From contig ML677364.1 of assembly GCA_007922305.1 (NCBI GenBank), positions 15,328,606 through 15,392,605 on the forward strand: a stretch of 64,000 bases of DNA. Direction: 5' to 3'. The DNA is from Dermatemys mawii. Its lineage: Eukaryota; Chordata; Testudines; Dermatemydidae. Below the pieces are notes generated by a model. The model saw only the letters and a list, made by a program, of their open reading frames with translations. It was not told the origin of the DNA and made no database searches. Each line of letters opens with the position of its first letter. Within the stretch, counting starts at the first letter, position 1. Both the position numbers and the translations under genes were made by a program. Positions 43,573-56,466 of this stretch are shown here, piece after piece.

Positions 43573-46371
43573 GACTTGGGTCTGTCAGTGTTACACATAC
43601 ATAGTTGCTATGTTCTTTGTAGAAATATTATAGCAATACAAATTATGACGCACTGACTGTGCAAAGTGATTTTTAAAAGTATCACTATATATGGTCCTTT
43701 TCCAGGCAGGAAGCCATCAGAATGACAGGTCAGGAGAGTGGAAACATAGGGCTTTGCTGTCTGTGGGTGTTGCTAGATGCAAGTTGCAGACACTGAATAT
43801 GCTGCATGTCTCTGAAACGAACTTTTTATTGCATGCCAGCATAAGGAATGTATGGCTGTAATTAGATAACATGATGCAAAGAGTGCATTATAGCTTTTAG
43901 TATTATGAAATACAATTTTTCCAGTAAACAGTCTTATGTGAACTCCTGCTTTAACTGTAAAGTATTGATATCTCTTGTGTATACTGCCCATTTAAGTTTT
44001 CCAAGTGACCTAGATAGTCATTTCCCTCTGGTTTCACATCAAAAGATCAATCATGTCTGCTTCTGGGAAGTCAGAGATGAAGCTGAAGCACTCTGGCTAG
44101 GCCTTAGGGCCTAGGAACATGCCATATTTCAAAATTCAGCATAATGAACCCAATCATTAAAATTTTATTGCTTGAAAATAATCCATTATAAATCTGAAGC
44201 CTCATTAAACTGAACTACCAAAGTTGTCTGTAAATAGAACTAGTTACAAGTCATTTGAATTGCAAAGCTGGAAAAAGGTATTTGCACATTTAGAAAAATT
44301 AATGGTCACAACAGACAAGCAACTAAAACAAGTCTTAGATTTCAAGGACTGAAAATCATGCAACAGAGTTTAATTAAAAAAAAACCCACCACCACAACAA
44401 CAAAACAAAAAAACCAAAGCTTGTTTTCTCACCAGAAGGAAAAATTCACAGTTAGTCTGAAATATTAGAAAATAATGAAAAACTACGGGGTCTGGTGTAC
44501 TTGTTTCATGACTTATTGAGCTTACTTACACATATATATTATGAAGACACCAGTCTTGATTTCATAATTAAGGCAGAGTTCTGTTTTGCACTTAAAGCAT
44601 GGATACAGTCCCTTAATTATGTATGAAAAGTACCACATATCTCCCCAAATTAAAGAACTTATTCTCAGTGAATGAAATACATTTTCTGGTACTTTAAAGC
44701 CAGTTCATGAATTAGTTTATGAACTAAAATTAAGTTAACAATTGGTCCTTTCAGAAATGTCATGTTTGTGTCAAGTCTTTTCTTTGCCCTGAATGATCTT
44801 AACAATGGAATAACACAGACTCTAACTTTCCCTATAATTAAAGTTAATTGACATTTTGTGCATATGCTATATTTGAAAAAAATAGGTTGTAATTAAGGAA
44901 GTTATTAACAATTGTTGCATTGATAATGTAGGCAACAGGAAAGATCATGTTAACAGGTCAGGTAAATCTGAAGTTGGACCAATGTGATTTTAGAGGTAAC
45001 TCAAGCAATCACCAGCCACCTGCAGCTAATTTGCATGTAACAATTCTGTTGATTGTTATGAGTCAGTGGACTGGACACAAAGATTTCTTGGCTCAGTTGT
45101 CAGTTCTCTTTAAAGGTTCCATGGCTGCATGCTGCCTTGTGTATCAGTGCTTGAGATGCTCCCCATATCACAGATGCTTCATTGTACAGCATTGCCAGGT
45201 TAACTGAAGCAGAAGCACGGGGCATCCATAAACAGAGACACTGGACTAATGGAGTAGCCTCCTCCACCACCCCTTCACATGGTGCTGATTTCCATAACAC
45301 AGCCCTCTAAGCCAACAATCAATAAGAATAGGTGAGCTCAGATAACTTTCATTTCCCTCTATTGGAGGCCTCATACCCAACAAGACTACTGCATACAAAA
45401 AAAAAAAACGTGTGATACTCATAAACCCTTAATATACATGTAAGGGTACTTCAAGTATCTGATAAAAACCAAGAAAAGTGAAGTTTCCCATGTGGTACTC
45501 AAAAAAGACCCTCTATGGTGAATGATAAGTCAAAATTTCAAGATGCTAGCTCCATAGAAACATGGAAATTAATTGTAACAGGTCACTCTCAGACTGGCTG
45601 ATACCTATTTTTAATCATATTTGCTATCCATACTCAAAACTTATTAGTACATAATAATCTATAATGTATATAAATATTTGTATCTAGGCATCGACATATA
45701 ACAAAACATAATTAATAAAGAAATAATCAAAGTCATGACATTCAATATTCACAACGTACAGTCTAAACCTAATTTAACTTTTCTGCATGCGCTTTAACTA
45801 TTTTGAGCTCATACTTCTGTCAGATGTTCTGAAAGATAGATCTGCAAAGTTTCTAGTACTCAGTAATGGAGATTTGAGCTAAGAAACTGCTGAGAAATTT
45901 CCTTCAAAGCATCAAGAAAATGGTTATAAATGAAAAGCTAAGTAAAATCTTGTATGTATTAAGTTCTGGTAAATTTGACTTTGGAATGATTAATCAACAT
46001 TCTGGAAAAAGTCTCAGGCTTTTTTGATCCAGCATTCTACCCTCTGCATATTTCATGTTACACTAGACACTGTGAAGACCACAGCATACCACTGATGTTA
46101 CATTAACTTCTGACATTAACTAACTTAAGCAGAAGAAGCTACTTGGGCATTCTCTCATCTTGATTAAAAACTGATTTGTTAGATTAGTAGGTGGAAGAGA
46201 AATCACATGGAGTTCTTTTGTGACTCTTAGGTCTGTAGAAACACACACGAGGGATGGGTTTATCCTCAGAAATTCAAATGTGGAACTTACTAAAAATGTA
46301 AAACTCATAAGGACTGAACAACAAGAATAGATTTCAAAACCCAGGATCAGAATAGCCAGACTGGTGACATT
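43573..46371. other. No recognisable feature
   Basis: Long AT-rich stretch with A-rich tracts near 44375-44415 and 45397. No gene or repeat recognised. Confidence 0.45.
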
Positions 46372-46530
46372 GGCAGCTCTACCTAGCTCCAGGCACCAGC
46401 AAAGAAAGCACATGCCTGGGGCGGCACATCTTAAGGGGCGCATTCCAGCCAATCTTGGGGCGGCACAGTCTGGCCACCCCCACCCCCCTTTTTTTTGCTT
46501 GGAGCAGCAAAAAACATAGAGCCAGTCCTG
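46372..46530. mobile_element. hAT-type MITE, diverged copy
   Basis: CCAGGCACCAGCAAAGAAAG, TGGGGCGGCACATCTTAAGG, CTTGGAGCAGCAAAA and GAGCCAGTCCTG follow the same order as the better copy at 61314-61473. The left tip has decayed, and no clear duplication is visible. Confidence 0.7.
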
Positions 46531-46936
46531 TCAATATATTAGTGTGAAGTATATATGTGAGTCTCTGCAATGGTGAGAAGTTTGCTCTCCTTTAAAAATA
46601 TCTTTTGGGGCCAATTGCAGACTAAATTTTGGAAGGTGAATTTGGATTTACTCTTTGCTACATCAGTTATTTCCAAAATCAAAAACCATGGGAGACTTTC
46701 ACAGCTGGGTGCTCCAAATATTTTAAAAGTTTTGGAATATATCTGTTTGTATTTAAAATTAGGCTCCGCAAGAATCACTTGTATGGAATCAGAACTTTTT
46801 ACTCCAGCCATAAAAAACTCTTGTACTCCTGCCTCTGCTATTGTCTGGAAGACTTTGTGCTGAATTAATTCACACAATGTGCATCTGAGGCCATCTGAGT
46901 TACAATGAAATTGTCTATTCTATGTTATGCTCTCCA

Positions 46937-47060
46937 TCAGAGGTTCTCACACTGAGATCTACAGACTACTGGGAGTCTGTGGAGCACTTTGTGAGTTGTT
47001 GACAGAGAGTGGGCTGGTCACATGCGGTCAGGCTTTCTCTGGATTTATCAATGAGTTTGG
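46937..47060. mobile_element. hAT-type MITE fragment
   Basis: CAGAGGTTCTCACACTGAGATC followed by a short inverted GACTACTGGGAGTC block resembles the 5' part of CAGRGGTTCTCAAACTG elements. The right end is unclear. Confidence 0.45.
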
Positions 47061-47240
47061 TTCTTGAAGGGTTCAAATGAACACCAAGGACTGCTTGATC
47101 AAAAGCAGCACAGGGAGGCCGCAGCGCACATGCTCAGTATCAGAGACATAGGCACAGAGGGAACTTTTACTGCATAAACTTAGGCACTGAGTGAGTTTAG
47201 GAGCCTACAGGATTCCAGTGGCAGTTCTGTGCATCACAGT

Positions 47241-47500
47241 CAGGCCCGCTGACAGAAATTTCGGGCCCCAGGGCCAGGGACTGTCCATGGCGGTCCACAG
47301 AGCCCCCCAAATCATAGGACCCAGAATTCTCTCGCACGCCTAGGTGCCCTGCAGCCCGCCTGAGTGATTTAAAAGGGTCTGGAACTCCCAGCCACTGCTG
47401 CTACTGCAGCAGCAGCACCAGCTGGGCTCCTGAACCCTTTTAGAATGCCTGAGCCCCGGGGCAATTGCCCGCTTTGCTCCCTCCTGTCAGCAGACAGGAA
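47241..47500. mobile_element. Probable hAT-type MITE
   Basis: CAGGCCCGCTGACAG at the left pairs roughly with CTGTCAGCAGACAGG at the right. GC-rich interior with a CTGCTGCTACTGCAGCAGCAG palindrome. ATCACAGT (47233-47240) and ATCAGAGT (47508-47515) could be a target duplication, but the second is displaced from the apparent tip. Confidence 0.5.
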
Positions 47501-48104
47501 GCTCCAAATCAGAGTGACTCCAAAAATGAGACTTAGGACCCTAAAACAGAAATTTAGGCAGCTAACTCCTTTTGTGCATCCAGGCCCAAGTACGTGATTT
47601 TACAACAATGGAAGAATAGGCTTATGTCCAGAATGGAGCAGTATTCTGGTATTCAGATCAGTCTGAGTTAGCAGTGAAAGAAGTGTAGAGAGAAAGTGTG
47701 TGAATTTGGAGATTTGAACCCCATATCTAGAAACATTTGGATAAGAAATGTTGAGATGTCTGAAAGAATGCCAGACCTTCATTCCACCTAACCCCACAAC
47801 TTTCCCCTCCTCTCCCCACCAGCTTCCCTCCTCTTACTATTAATGCATGCCCTCTCCCACTGTTACCCCCACCCTAAGACGTTATGTCTATGTAATATTG
47901 TCTGCTTTCATGCTGCCTGGTCTTGCAGCTTTGACAAGTTGTAAAATTGCGTAATTCCATAATCCTTTTGGAGAGCCTATGAAGTATGTGGTATTTGGAA
48001 ACATATACAAACAGTAAGTCATTTACTTTATTGTACTTCATGTTGTCTGTTTTTGAAAATCAGTAACAATTACTTTGATCCAACAATCTTCTTGGCATTT
48101 ATAT

Positions 48105-48290
48105 TATTTCCATCCAAGGATCTTAAGTGTTTTCATTTCTCTGTGAGAAAGGGAAATATTATCATCACTATTTCACAAATAGAAGAAGTAAGGCAATACA
48201 AAGTTATGCAACTTGCTCAAAGTCACATAGAAAGGCAGTAACACAGCTAGAAATAGAACCCAACTCTACTGTTTCACAGTCCTGTGTATT
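48105..48290 (-). mobile_element. MIR-type SINE, inverted
   Basis: CTTGCTCAAAGTCACATAGA, AGGCAGTAACACAGCTAGAA and ATAGAACCCAACTCTACTG are the inverse of the MIR core and its junction with the tRNA-like head. Upstream TATCATCACTATTTCACAAA fits the 3' half. Confidence 0.78.
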
Positions 48291-48409
48291 GTGTATAAGA
48301 TCATCCTTCCCCTGGTTTTCCTTCTGTGTTTTTAATCTGTGCTTTCATTTTCCCTCTTTCTTCTCTCCTCCTTACACATCACCTCATGGTTGCTTGCTCA
48401 GTCTCATGA

Positions 48410-48670
48410 ATCGATGAGATCTCCTCGTCAACCTCCTCCTGGCATTGGCTAACGTGGCCATTCACCATACCTGGAGGAGAAAGCTGGACGGGGAGGTGCT
48501 CTGCAACTGTGGGACCTATTTCTACTCCTCCTTGAAGTCACATCTCCAGCCAAAGTTCTTCTGGGCTGGATCCACTGGATCTCTGGATGCCTTTGAGGAG
48601 CAGTGGGCACTGTTTGGAGTTTTCTGCGTGGTGTCCCCTTCTGGATCCCTGCTTTTGACACTATGACCTC
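48410..48670 (+). pseudogene. Unidentified coding-like fragment, possibly retroelement-derived
   Basis: The plus-strand frame reads LVNLLLALANVAIHHTWRRK, then Cys- and Phe-rich text (CNCGTYFYSSLKSHL, WALFGVFCVVSPSGSLL), and stops at 48664-48666. It looks protein-like, and I associate the opening motif loosely with the C-terminal region of some LINE proteins, but I cannot name it. No start, splice sites or upstream continuation were found. Confidence 0.35.
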
Positions 48671-51600
48671 TCTCTCTTTCCTGTTTTCTCATGTGTTGTC
48701 CCCTGTATTTATTCGAGACCTGACTCTGGTAATTCTGGATATGGCCTGAATATCAGGCGGTGTGAGAAAAAGGGCAGCCAGAACCTGAGGAGAATTTTCT
48801 GGAGGAGTGGGAAAAGGGGCTGCAGAATGGCCTACTCAAAGTAGATATGTGCCTGGGTCTCCCTCATGCCATGGAAGGGGCCAATTTTGTGGCGGGGGGT
48901 GAACCGTGCCAGGTACATGAGTTGATCACACTCAAGCATAGGAATGGATATAGGGCATACCCACAACCAAAGTCACACAGCAAAAGTTTTCCTTATATAC
49001 ATTGCCTATTAACAGTACTAACAACACATGAATTTTTAACTATGTATTGCATCCCGTGCTTCTGGATTGGTTAGTCTGCAGGAACCAACCTCTGTACAGT
49101 ACGCTCTGTCCACATACTGCACACACAACCTACTCTTCACCCCATCTTGCTTTCCAGGCTTATTTTGTCCATTGTTAGCTTACCCATTGTAAATGGTACC
49201 AGAGCGTTCCCCCTTATCTCAGCAAGTATTCACATCCTGTCTCTAGTTTACTGATCCATTTACTTTCCCATTCATGCCCACTAAAAGATGAGGCAAGTTC
49301 CTTACGTCAAGCTACGTATGCTGAGGGCTGCAACTTGTTTACCACCTGTAGGCCTCCTTATGACTGAAGGATGAGTGAGTATGACACCAAGGGTACTCCC
49401 ATTGAGTGACGCTTGGTAGGAATGGATATATGTCTCTTTAAAGGGACACTGTTTAAGCTAGCAGCACTGTTGCGATTTGTGTGGAGCTGAAGTGTCAATC
49501 TGCCTGTTTTATAAAAATTGGGCTGGAAAGCATTGGAGAGAGATGGTGTAATGGGAATGTGTGTTGTATGACTCACTTGCACACCAGACTGTATCATCAC
49601 AAATCAGCTTAGTACGTTGAATTTGTTGGGTTGGTTCATTCAGTTCATAAAATTAGTATAATTTTATTATTATTAAAGCCCAAATTTTGGAACACCCCTA
49701 TATATTTGGGGAAATTCAGAGGCAGTTTTAAAAATGGAGGTCAGCACCCCTTGCTTGTATCTATTCAGGTTTTTATACCATATCCATCGCTGTTGTATCT
49801 CAGTGCTTTCTTTTGAGCCATTAAGGTAGATTATGCAATCTGGTAAACTCAGATCACCTATTTCAGTCACAATAATCGGAGTATCATCTGAGCTCAGGAA
49901 AAATTGCCAAGCTGATAGTGACAGGGAGATGGGGTTAAAAATTCTAGCACTCTATTCTCCTAGCAACTTATGTACTGCATACCCCGTTCCCCTGTGGACT
50001 GAAGTGAAATTGCTGATGACAACGTTTTGTCTTACACTGCCATTTGCAGTCTAACTGAGATGATAGACCTACAAGCCTCGTGTTCTCTTCTCATCAGATG
50101 ACACTGACAAGAAAGAGTCAGTGGTTATTTTAAAAAATATTTAAACGACTTTGACAATGAGTACAGAGTTGCTCAGAGACTCCACTTGCATTGCTTATAG
50201 TAAGCCCTTCAGGGACATACTGTGTTTGGTCAATAATGTTAATGATGCTAACTTCTCTTAGTGCTAACAATAAATCGGTTAAGTATATTCATGGATATGT
50301 TTGCCCTTGCCTTAGTTCTGCATTTTTCATCCACTGGGCTTTTTCCTGTAGATAACTTTTTAGCTTTTTCTGTCTCAGGTGAGTGTTTTATGCTGTCAAG
50401 AGATCCTTGTAAAGACTTGCTGGGCTTTTATATAAGCAACATTGAATTATGACTTCAGTAAGAACTTCGGTAAGAAGTTCAATGACCTGGCCTATCATAC
50501 AATCACTATGCTTTAAGAATTAATTAATGTCAACATAAAATGAATAAATAAAATAAATATATCACAATAAATAAATATATATATATATTTATTTCAGTGT
50601 TTTATTTATATTTATCCATGGATGCCTTTAGAAATTGTTTTAAATTACACGGTGAAAACAGAAATAAAAATATCAAAATACAAACAGATATGAACTCCCC
50701 GACTAAGATCATTCGAACTGAAAACCTTCCCCTCCTACTTACGATCAGGTCTATCTGAAATGAACTGAAGATAGTTAGCCAGCTTCAGTCCCATTCGGAC
50801 TCTGGTCACTTGTTCCACTGTACCAAATGGTTTGATTAGCATACTGAAGACACTGAAGCCAATGTCTCTTTACTGACCTTTATAATAGCTTTTTGCCTAC
50901 ATTGAATATGAGTTTTGATAACTTAGAATGTTATGGGAGCAGTTATCCAGAACTTCTCTCAGGGTTTCTGACAAAGAAAGGAAAGGAGCCACTCAACAGT
51001 GACTCCTTCTACCTGTTTGGGGCCATTGATTATATCAACACCCCCTCATACACAATGGTAAGGCAACATGCAGGTTTAAAAGAGGTAACTGATCAATACT
51101 AGTGCAATCTGTGTCCCATACTCAGGACTAGAACTTGAGTGGGCTCAAGAAAATCTTTGTAATCCAGCTGTTAACACCGTCTCTTCCTCCTTTCCACAAA
51201 AACAACTACAACAGGAGATTGAATACAGCTCAGTCATTAACAAGTCTGTTCACATCAAGAGATGATTTCTTGAGCAGAAGCCTTCCGATAGTTTAGTTTC
51301 CTTAGTTATAACTAATGAACTCCTTTCCCACCCCCAAATTTAAACAAGAGAGATGGACTTAATAGACATTGTAGGCCCAAAGTGAAAGTTGTTGCCATCT
51401 GATATTTGGTAATTTGTATGAAACTGGTTGGTCGTCTCATATGTCAGTTATTAATGAATAGGCAGGAAGGTATCAGCATCACAAAAACAGCACGACTGGC
51501 ATCCCAAGACTTTCAGCATGGACATCATACTATGCTCTCGTTCCTAGTTGTTGTCACTCAGCTGAAGGGACAGGGCTGAGCAGAATAGGATAGTTTGCAC

Positions 51601-52802
51601 TGCCCAGTCCATGTTTTGCCTATGTTGTCATTATACAAAGCTCTTTATTCTCCAGGATTGTCAATTCAGAATCTTTCACAAATGCTAAACTTACTTTTCT
51701 TCCTCCAAAACATAAAATCATCCCTGTGTTATAAAAAATGCTTAGTTTTGCTACTTTGGAAAAATCAGTTATGAGCTTGAGATATTTTCCAGTTTACTTT
51801 TGCTTAAATTTGCTTAATTTACTGAGCAAGGATGAAATAGTCTGAAGCAATTGTTTGATCCCTCAGGAACTGTTAGTGAATCATCTTTGTACATATTTCC
51901 TCTTCCTTTGGAAATAGAATGTTCTCAGTTTTGGTGGGGACATTTTAGTGAGTCATACTTCAGGTGCCAGCAGCATTTACAAAGAAGAGTACATTGATTT
52001 TCTCCTCAGCATTTGATTTGACAGCAAGAATTTTAAAGTGACTATGTGATGGTAATACTGGAAAAAAAAACTGCCCTGCTTCTTTAGAGAAATCATCTCA
52101 ATTCTCAGCAGACATGCTGCAGATTTTAATCATGAGTATAGGCAAAAAAATTATATTGTGTTATTTAAAAATGCTCTTTCCTGACTGGGGGAAGAGGTTT
52201 ATTAATTATAAATTGAAGATGTTTTAGTTCTATTTATTAACTAACCTGAATACATTTTTGGATATTTGCTGCATATCAGGATTTACAGACATATAATGTT
52301 TCCATTTGCTACCGTTATATTTGATTAGACTAGAACTGCTCCACTGAAAAAAAATCTTTAGGCAAAAGGGTGATGAAAGGACAGTGTGAAACACAGCTTC
52401 CTACTTTAACAGGATTATGACAGGATTGGCTGTGTGAGCTGTGGAGGCCCAGTGGAGCCATCCTGTGGAAGCACATTTGAATCATAAATAAGGATAGAAT
52501 ATTCAGTTTAGTCTGAATTTCTTGACTATTTTTGAGATAGTTTATTTGTAGACTAAATCTATCATTAGACTGTGGGATCTTTTTCTTAAGACTATTTTTC
52601 TAGTTAGTTATTTTCTTTAAATCATCTCACATAATTGAACAACATTTGTTGTATAGAAAAATGTTTGTCTTTGCAATGTGTGTTTTGGTAACAGGCTGTT
52701 GGTGTGCAGAGACCACTGCCTATGTTGCTGACTTATCTTGTCTTATTGTTTACTTGTGCTCACTGGCCTGTCTGTATCCAGTTGTTGTCTGTTGTCTTAT
52801 AC
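48671..52802. other. No recognisable gene; AT microsatellite near 50540-50600
   Basis: Long stretch with a TAAATA/TATATA-rich tract. The frame at 50893-51102 is followed by a donor-like ATG|GTAAGG but shows no family motif. Nothing recognised. Confidence 0.4.
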
Positions 52803-52805
52803 TTA

Positions 52806-53091
52806 GGGCTGGTCTTCACTAGGGGGTGGGGATCGACTGCAGATATGCAACTTCAGCTACGTGAATCACGTAGCTGAAGTCTGCGTATCTGAAGCCGATT
52901 TACCTGCCATCCTCATGGTGGCGGCAGTCGGCGGCGCACTCCCCTGTCGACTCCAGCTTACGCCTCGTGTCAAGCTGGAGTTCCGGAGTCGATGGGGGCA
53001 GCGCTGGTGATTGATTTCTCGCATCTTTACAAGACGCGAGAAATCAATTGCTAAAAGGTCGACGGCTACCCGCCATAGTGAGGACATATCC
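52806..53091. mobile_element. Harbinger MITE 2 (286 bp)
   Basis: Tips GGGCTGGTCTTCACTA and TAGTGAGGACATATCC are inverted with a few mismatches and flanked by TTA (52803-52805, 53092-53094). The interior has CAACTTCAGCTACGTGA and TCACGTAGCTGAAGT as a palindrome, and a second inverted pair GAAATCAATTG/GATTGATTTC. Same orientation as MITE 1. Confidence 0.9.
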
Positions 53092-53094
53092 TTA

Positions 53095-53956
53095 GATTGA
53101 AAGATACTTGGGGCAGAGACCATCTTTTTGTTTTGTGTTTGTAATGTGCCTGGAATAATGGGATGCCAGTCCAGGACGGGTGACCCTATATATTGCAGTA
53201 ATATAAGTAAATAAGTGAAACAAACAATAATAATAAGGGCAAGAGGTTGCTCTGCATACTCAGTTAAAACTCCCAATGATGGTTGTGTTTTGCTTGAATA
53301 AGAAGTCCTATATCTTTTTAAAAAATCATGTTTCTGCCCCTACTGTATAATATTATTATGGCAGACATCACTGGATAGCGTTACACATAGATGTGTAAAA
53401 AACAACTTTTAGCATGTGAGCAAATGTTCAGTATTGGAAAGGTATGCTGTATTATTGTTACCTTTCAGTGTACAAGGTTCTGTGTAGAAGCAGCTTCTGG
53501 ATCTGCAGCTGTGCAAGCAGCAGGAGAGTTTTCTTTCTGCCTTGGTCTCTGATTAGATTAATTTTTCAAGGCAGAGTTGCTCTGTGGGAATCCAGAATTG
53601 GTATTGGGCTGAGATTCCTGATAGAAGGGATTGCCTGCATACTATTTGACCAGAACTGATGTTTATGTGTAAATAAAGCAGGCTGCATTCAGTACAGACA
53701 GAACAGGAAATCACTGATTTCTTCTCTTCTGGAAAGCAAACTTGCAAGGCCTGAACATCTACCACCTTTCAGCAGAGGTGAAACGGTGGTGTCAGAACAG
53801 GGCAATAATATTTACAGGAACAAATGAAAATAGCAAAGATGCCCACTGGAGTCAGTGGATACTAATAGAGGAATTAACCTATTAAACTGATAGGGGAATT
53901 TGCTTAATATAACCATGAGCCATGTCATGAGCTATGAAATAGCAACCAGTCTCTTA
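53095..53956. other. No recognisable feature
   Basis: Spacer between a MITE and a CR1 copy. No gene or repeat recognised. Confidence 0.45.
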
Positions 53957-54770
53957 TCATAAGAACAGACATAGTGGGTCAGACTAATGGTCCATCTAGC
54001 CCAGTATCCTGTCTTCCAACAATGGCCAATGCCAAGTGCTTCAGTGGGAATGAACAGAACAAGTAATCATCAAGTGATCCAACCCCTGCTGTCCACTCCA
54101 AGTTTCTGGCAGTCAGAGGCTTATGGCACCCAGAACATGGGCTTGCATTCTTGATCATCTTGGCTAATAATCATTTATAGAATATCCTCTATGAACTTAT
54201 CTAATTCTTTTTTAAAAAACCATTTCTAGTTTTGGTCTTCACAACATCCCCTAGCAATGAGTTTCACAGGTTGACTATGTGTTATGTGAAGAACTTCTTT
54301 TTCTTTCTTTTAACCCTGCTGCCTAGTAATTTCATTGGGCGACCCTGGGTTATAGTGTTATGTGATAGGGTAAGTGCCATTTCCTTATTCACTTTCTGCA
54401 CACCATTCATGATTTTATAGCTCTCTATCATATTCCTCCGTGGTTGTTTCTTTTCCAAGATGAAAAGCCCCTGTCTTTTTAATCTCTTCTCGAATGGAAA
54501 ATGTTCCTACCATTAATCATTTTTGTTGGCCTTCTCTGTATCTCTTCCAAGTCTAACAAATCTTTTTTGAGATGGAGTAGCCAGAACTGTACGCGGTATT
54601 CACGGTATGAGTGTACCATGGATTGATATAGTGACATTATGATATTTTCTGTCTAAAGGTTCCTAATATTTGGTTAGCTTTTTTGACTGCCACTGCACAC
54701 TGAGTGGATGTTTTCAGAGAACTAGCCACAACGACTCCATCATCTCTTTCTTAGATACCAACTCTGAGTT
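53957..54770 (-). pseudogene. CR1 LINE 3' remnant
   Basis: CAGACATAGTGGGTCAGACT, AATGGTCCATCTAGCCCAGT and CAATGGCCAATGCCAAGTGC are the inverse of a CR1 3' UTR. Further right, AGTAGCCAGAACTGTACGCG is the inverse of the ORF2 C-terminal coding region. Stops and indels are abundant, and the RT core is missing. Confidence 0.85.
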
Positions 54771-55406
54771 AGGTAGTATCTTAAAATGATCTGGAAAAAA
54801 CAGAAAGATCACATTTGAAGTTGCCTAAAAGACATATCCTGAGAGGGTCTCAGCAGCACTCAGGATTTGATTCTAACTTTATTACTGTCCTGTTGTATAG
54901 TCTTTGCCATTTATGGGGGGGAGGGGTCTTAAAACTACACATGCCACATTTACTGCCATGTCAGTGTCCCATGGGAAACTTTGAAATACATTCTTTTTTG
55001 AAAAAAAAGCTGCTGATGTATTGTATCCTGATCATCTGTCTTCATTTTTTTTTATTAAAAAGAAAATTTGCATGAAATCGCAACTTTGTTGCTTCGGCAC
55101 TAATAAGCCTCTGTTTGAGATCACAATTAGTTGTTATGATTGCAATGTCAGAAACAAAGGAGAACAACTTTGAATAAGGGATAAACAGCAGAAAGAAATG
55201 AAGCCACATGCCTTGATTAAGGACATCATACCATCTCAATTGCAATTAACTGGGATTTCAGACAAAGGATCATGAACTCCTAAGCAGCAAAGATACTTTT
55301 CAGGTAAGTGTCCCTAGGAAAAAGTAAAATAGGGTGAGAAATACAGAAAGTAAGTGAGACAAGCAGAATCTTGGGTCAGAATATCTTGCCTGGGATAGCA
55401 GGTCTC
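54771..55406. other. No recognisable feature
   Basis: Spacer between CR1 and the third Harbinger MITE. Nothing recognised. Confidence 0.45.
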
Positions 55407-55409
55407 TAA

Positions 55410-55706
55410 GGGTACGTCTGTACTATCCGCCAGATCGGCGGGTAGTGTTCGATGGATCAAGGATCGATTTATCGTGTCTCATCTAGACGCGATAAATTGA
55501 TCCCCAAAGGCACTCCTCCTCAACTCCGGAACTCTAGCTCCGCAAGAGGAGTAAGCGGAGTTGACGAGGGAGCCACTGGGGTCAATTCACCGCCATGAGG
55601 ACAGCCAGGTAAGTCGAACTAAGATACTTCGGCTTCAGCTACGCAAATAGCGTAGCTGAAGTTGCGTCTCTTAGTTCGAATCCTGATCCCCAGTGTAGCC
55701 CAGGCC
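55410..55706. mobile_element. Harbinger MITE 3 (297 bp), opposite orientation
   Basis: Flanked by TAA on both sides (55407-55409, 55707-55709). Tips GGGTACGTCTGTACTA and CAGTGTAGCCCAGGCC are inverted with mismatches. CTTCAGCTACGC and GCGTAGCTGAAG form the internal palindrome, and GTAAGTCGAACTAAGATAC is the inverse of the block in MITE 1, so this copy is reversed relative to the other two. Confidence 0.9.
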
Positions 55707-55709
55707 TAA

Positions 55710-56466
55710 GGTTAAAGCACTATCTATTGAAATTGAAGAGTCTCAAGCTAAATTTTCTGAATCCACTAAAAAGGGCGCACTCAAATTTTATATATATAAA
55801 AGAACTGACTCAGAGTGATTGAATATAGAAAATAAAATATAGAAAAGCAAGCTGTGTTTACAGAGTTCCTATGGACAAAACACCCCAAATTTCCCGCCAT
55901 TCCTAAAGTGAACTCTTCCCCAACCAAAAAGTAGGCACAGGTTTTACAGATACCTATAAAGATGGAGAAGGCTTGAACACTAATGGATTATGAAGTCAGT
56001 TACCTAGGAAGCAATCTGTGACTTCCAATGCATCCCACTTTGGCTCAAAATTAGCAAGGGGGAGAGTCTTACCCCATTCTACAGCCCATTATGGCAGGTA
56101 CAAGGGCTGGAGCAACATAAAGAGGCCTTAAAAGTATTATATCTGGGAGTGCAGTACTGTGGAACAAAGCCTTAAGGCTGTTTTCCAATGACCCTTTTAC
56201 AAGCCCTGGTGGAGGGAGTTAGTGGGGGTAGGGCTGGGGCTTGGAGGTGTGTATCAGAAGCAGTTAACAACAGAGAAGTTGGTTGACTCTGGGAAGCACT
56301 GCAGGCCATTGGGCAGTCCCAGGCAGGGCTGGATGTGCCTAAAGTTCCAGGTTTGGGGGATGCCAGGTTCTGGGTGCTGTTTTTGTTGTTAGCAACAAAA
56401 GGGGAAATGGAATGTTTGAAGTAATATGTTTCAGGAATTCCATATGTGGATTCATTTTTCACTAAC
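55710..56466. other. No recognisable feature
   Basis: Sequence upstream of the ZMYM1-like pseudogene. The element border must lie here or just downstream but was not found. No gene recognised. Confidence 0.4.

Noticed and set aside
50893..51102. Possible host exon followed by a donor-like ATG|GTAAGG
   Set aside because: No convincing acceptor, no recognised protein family and no neighbouring exon. The donor match alone is weak evidence.
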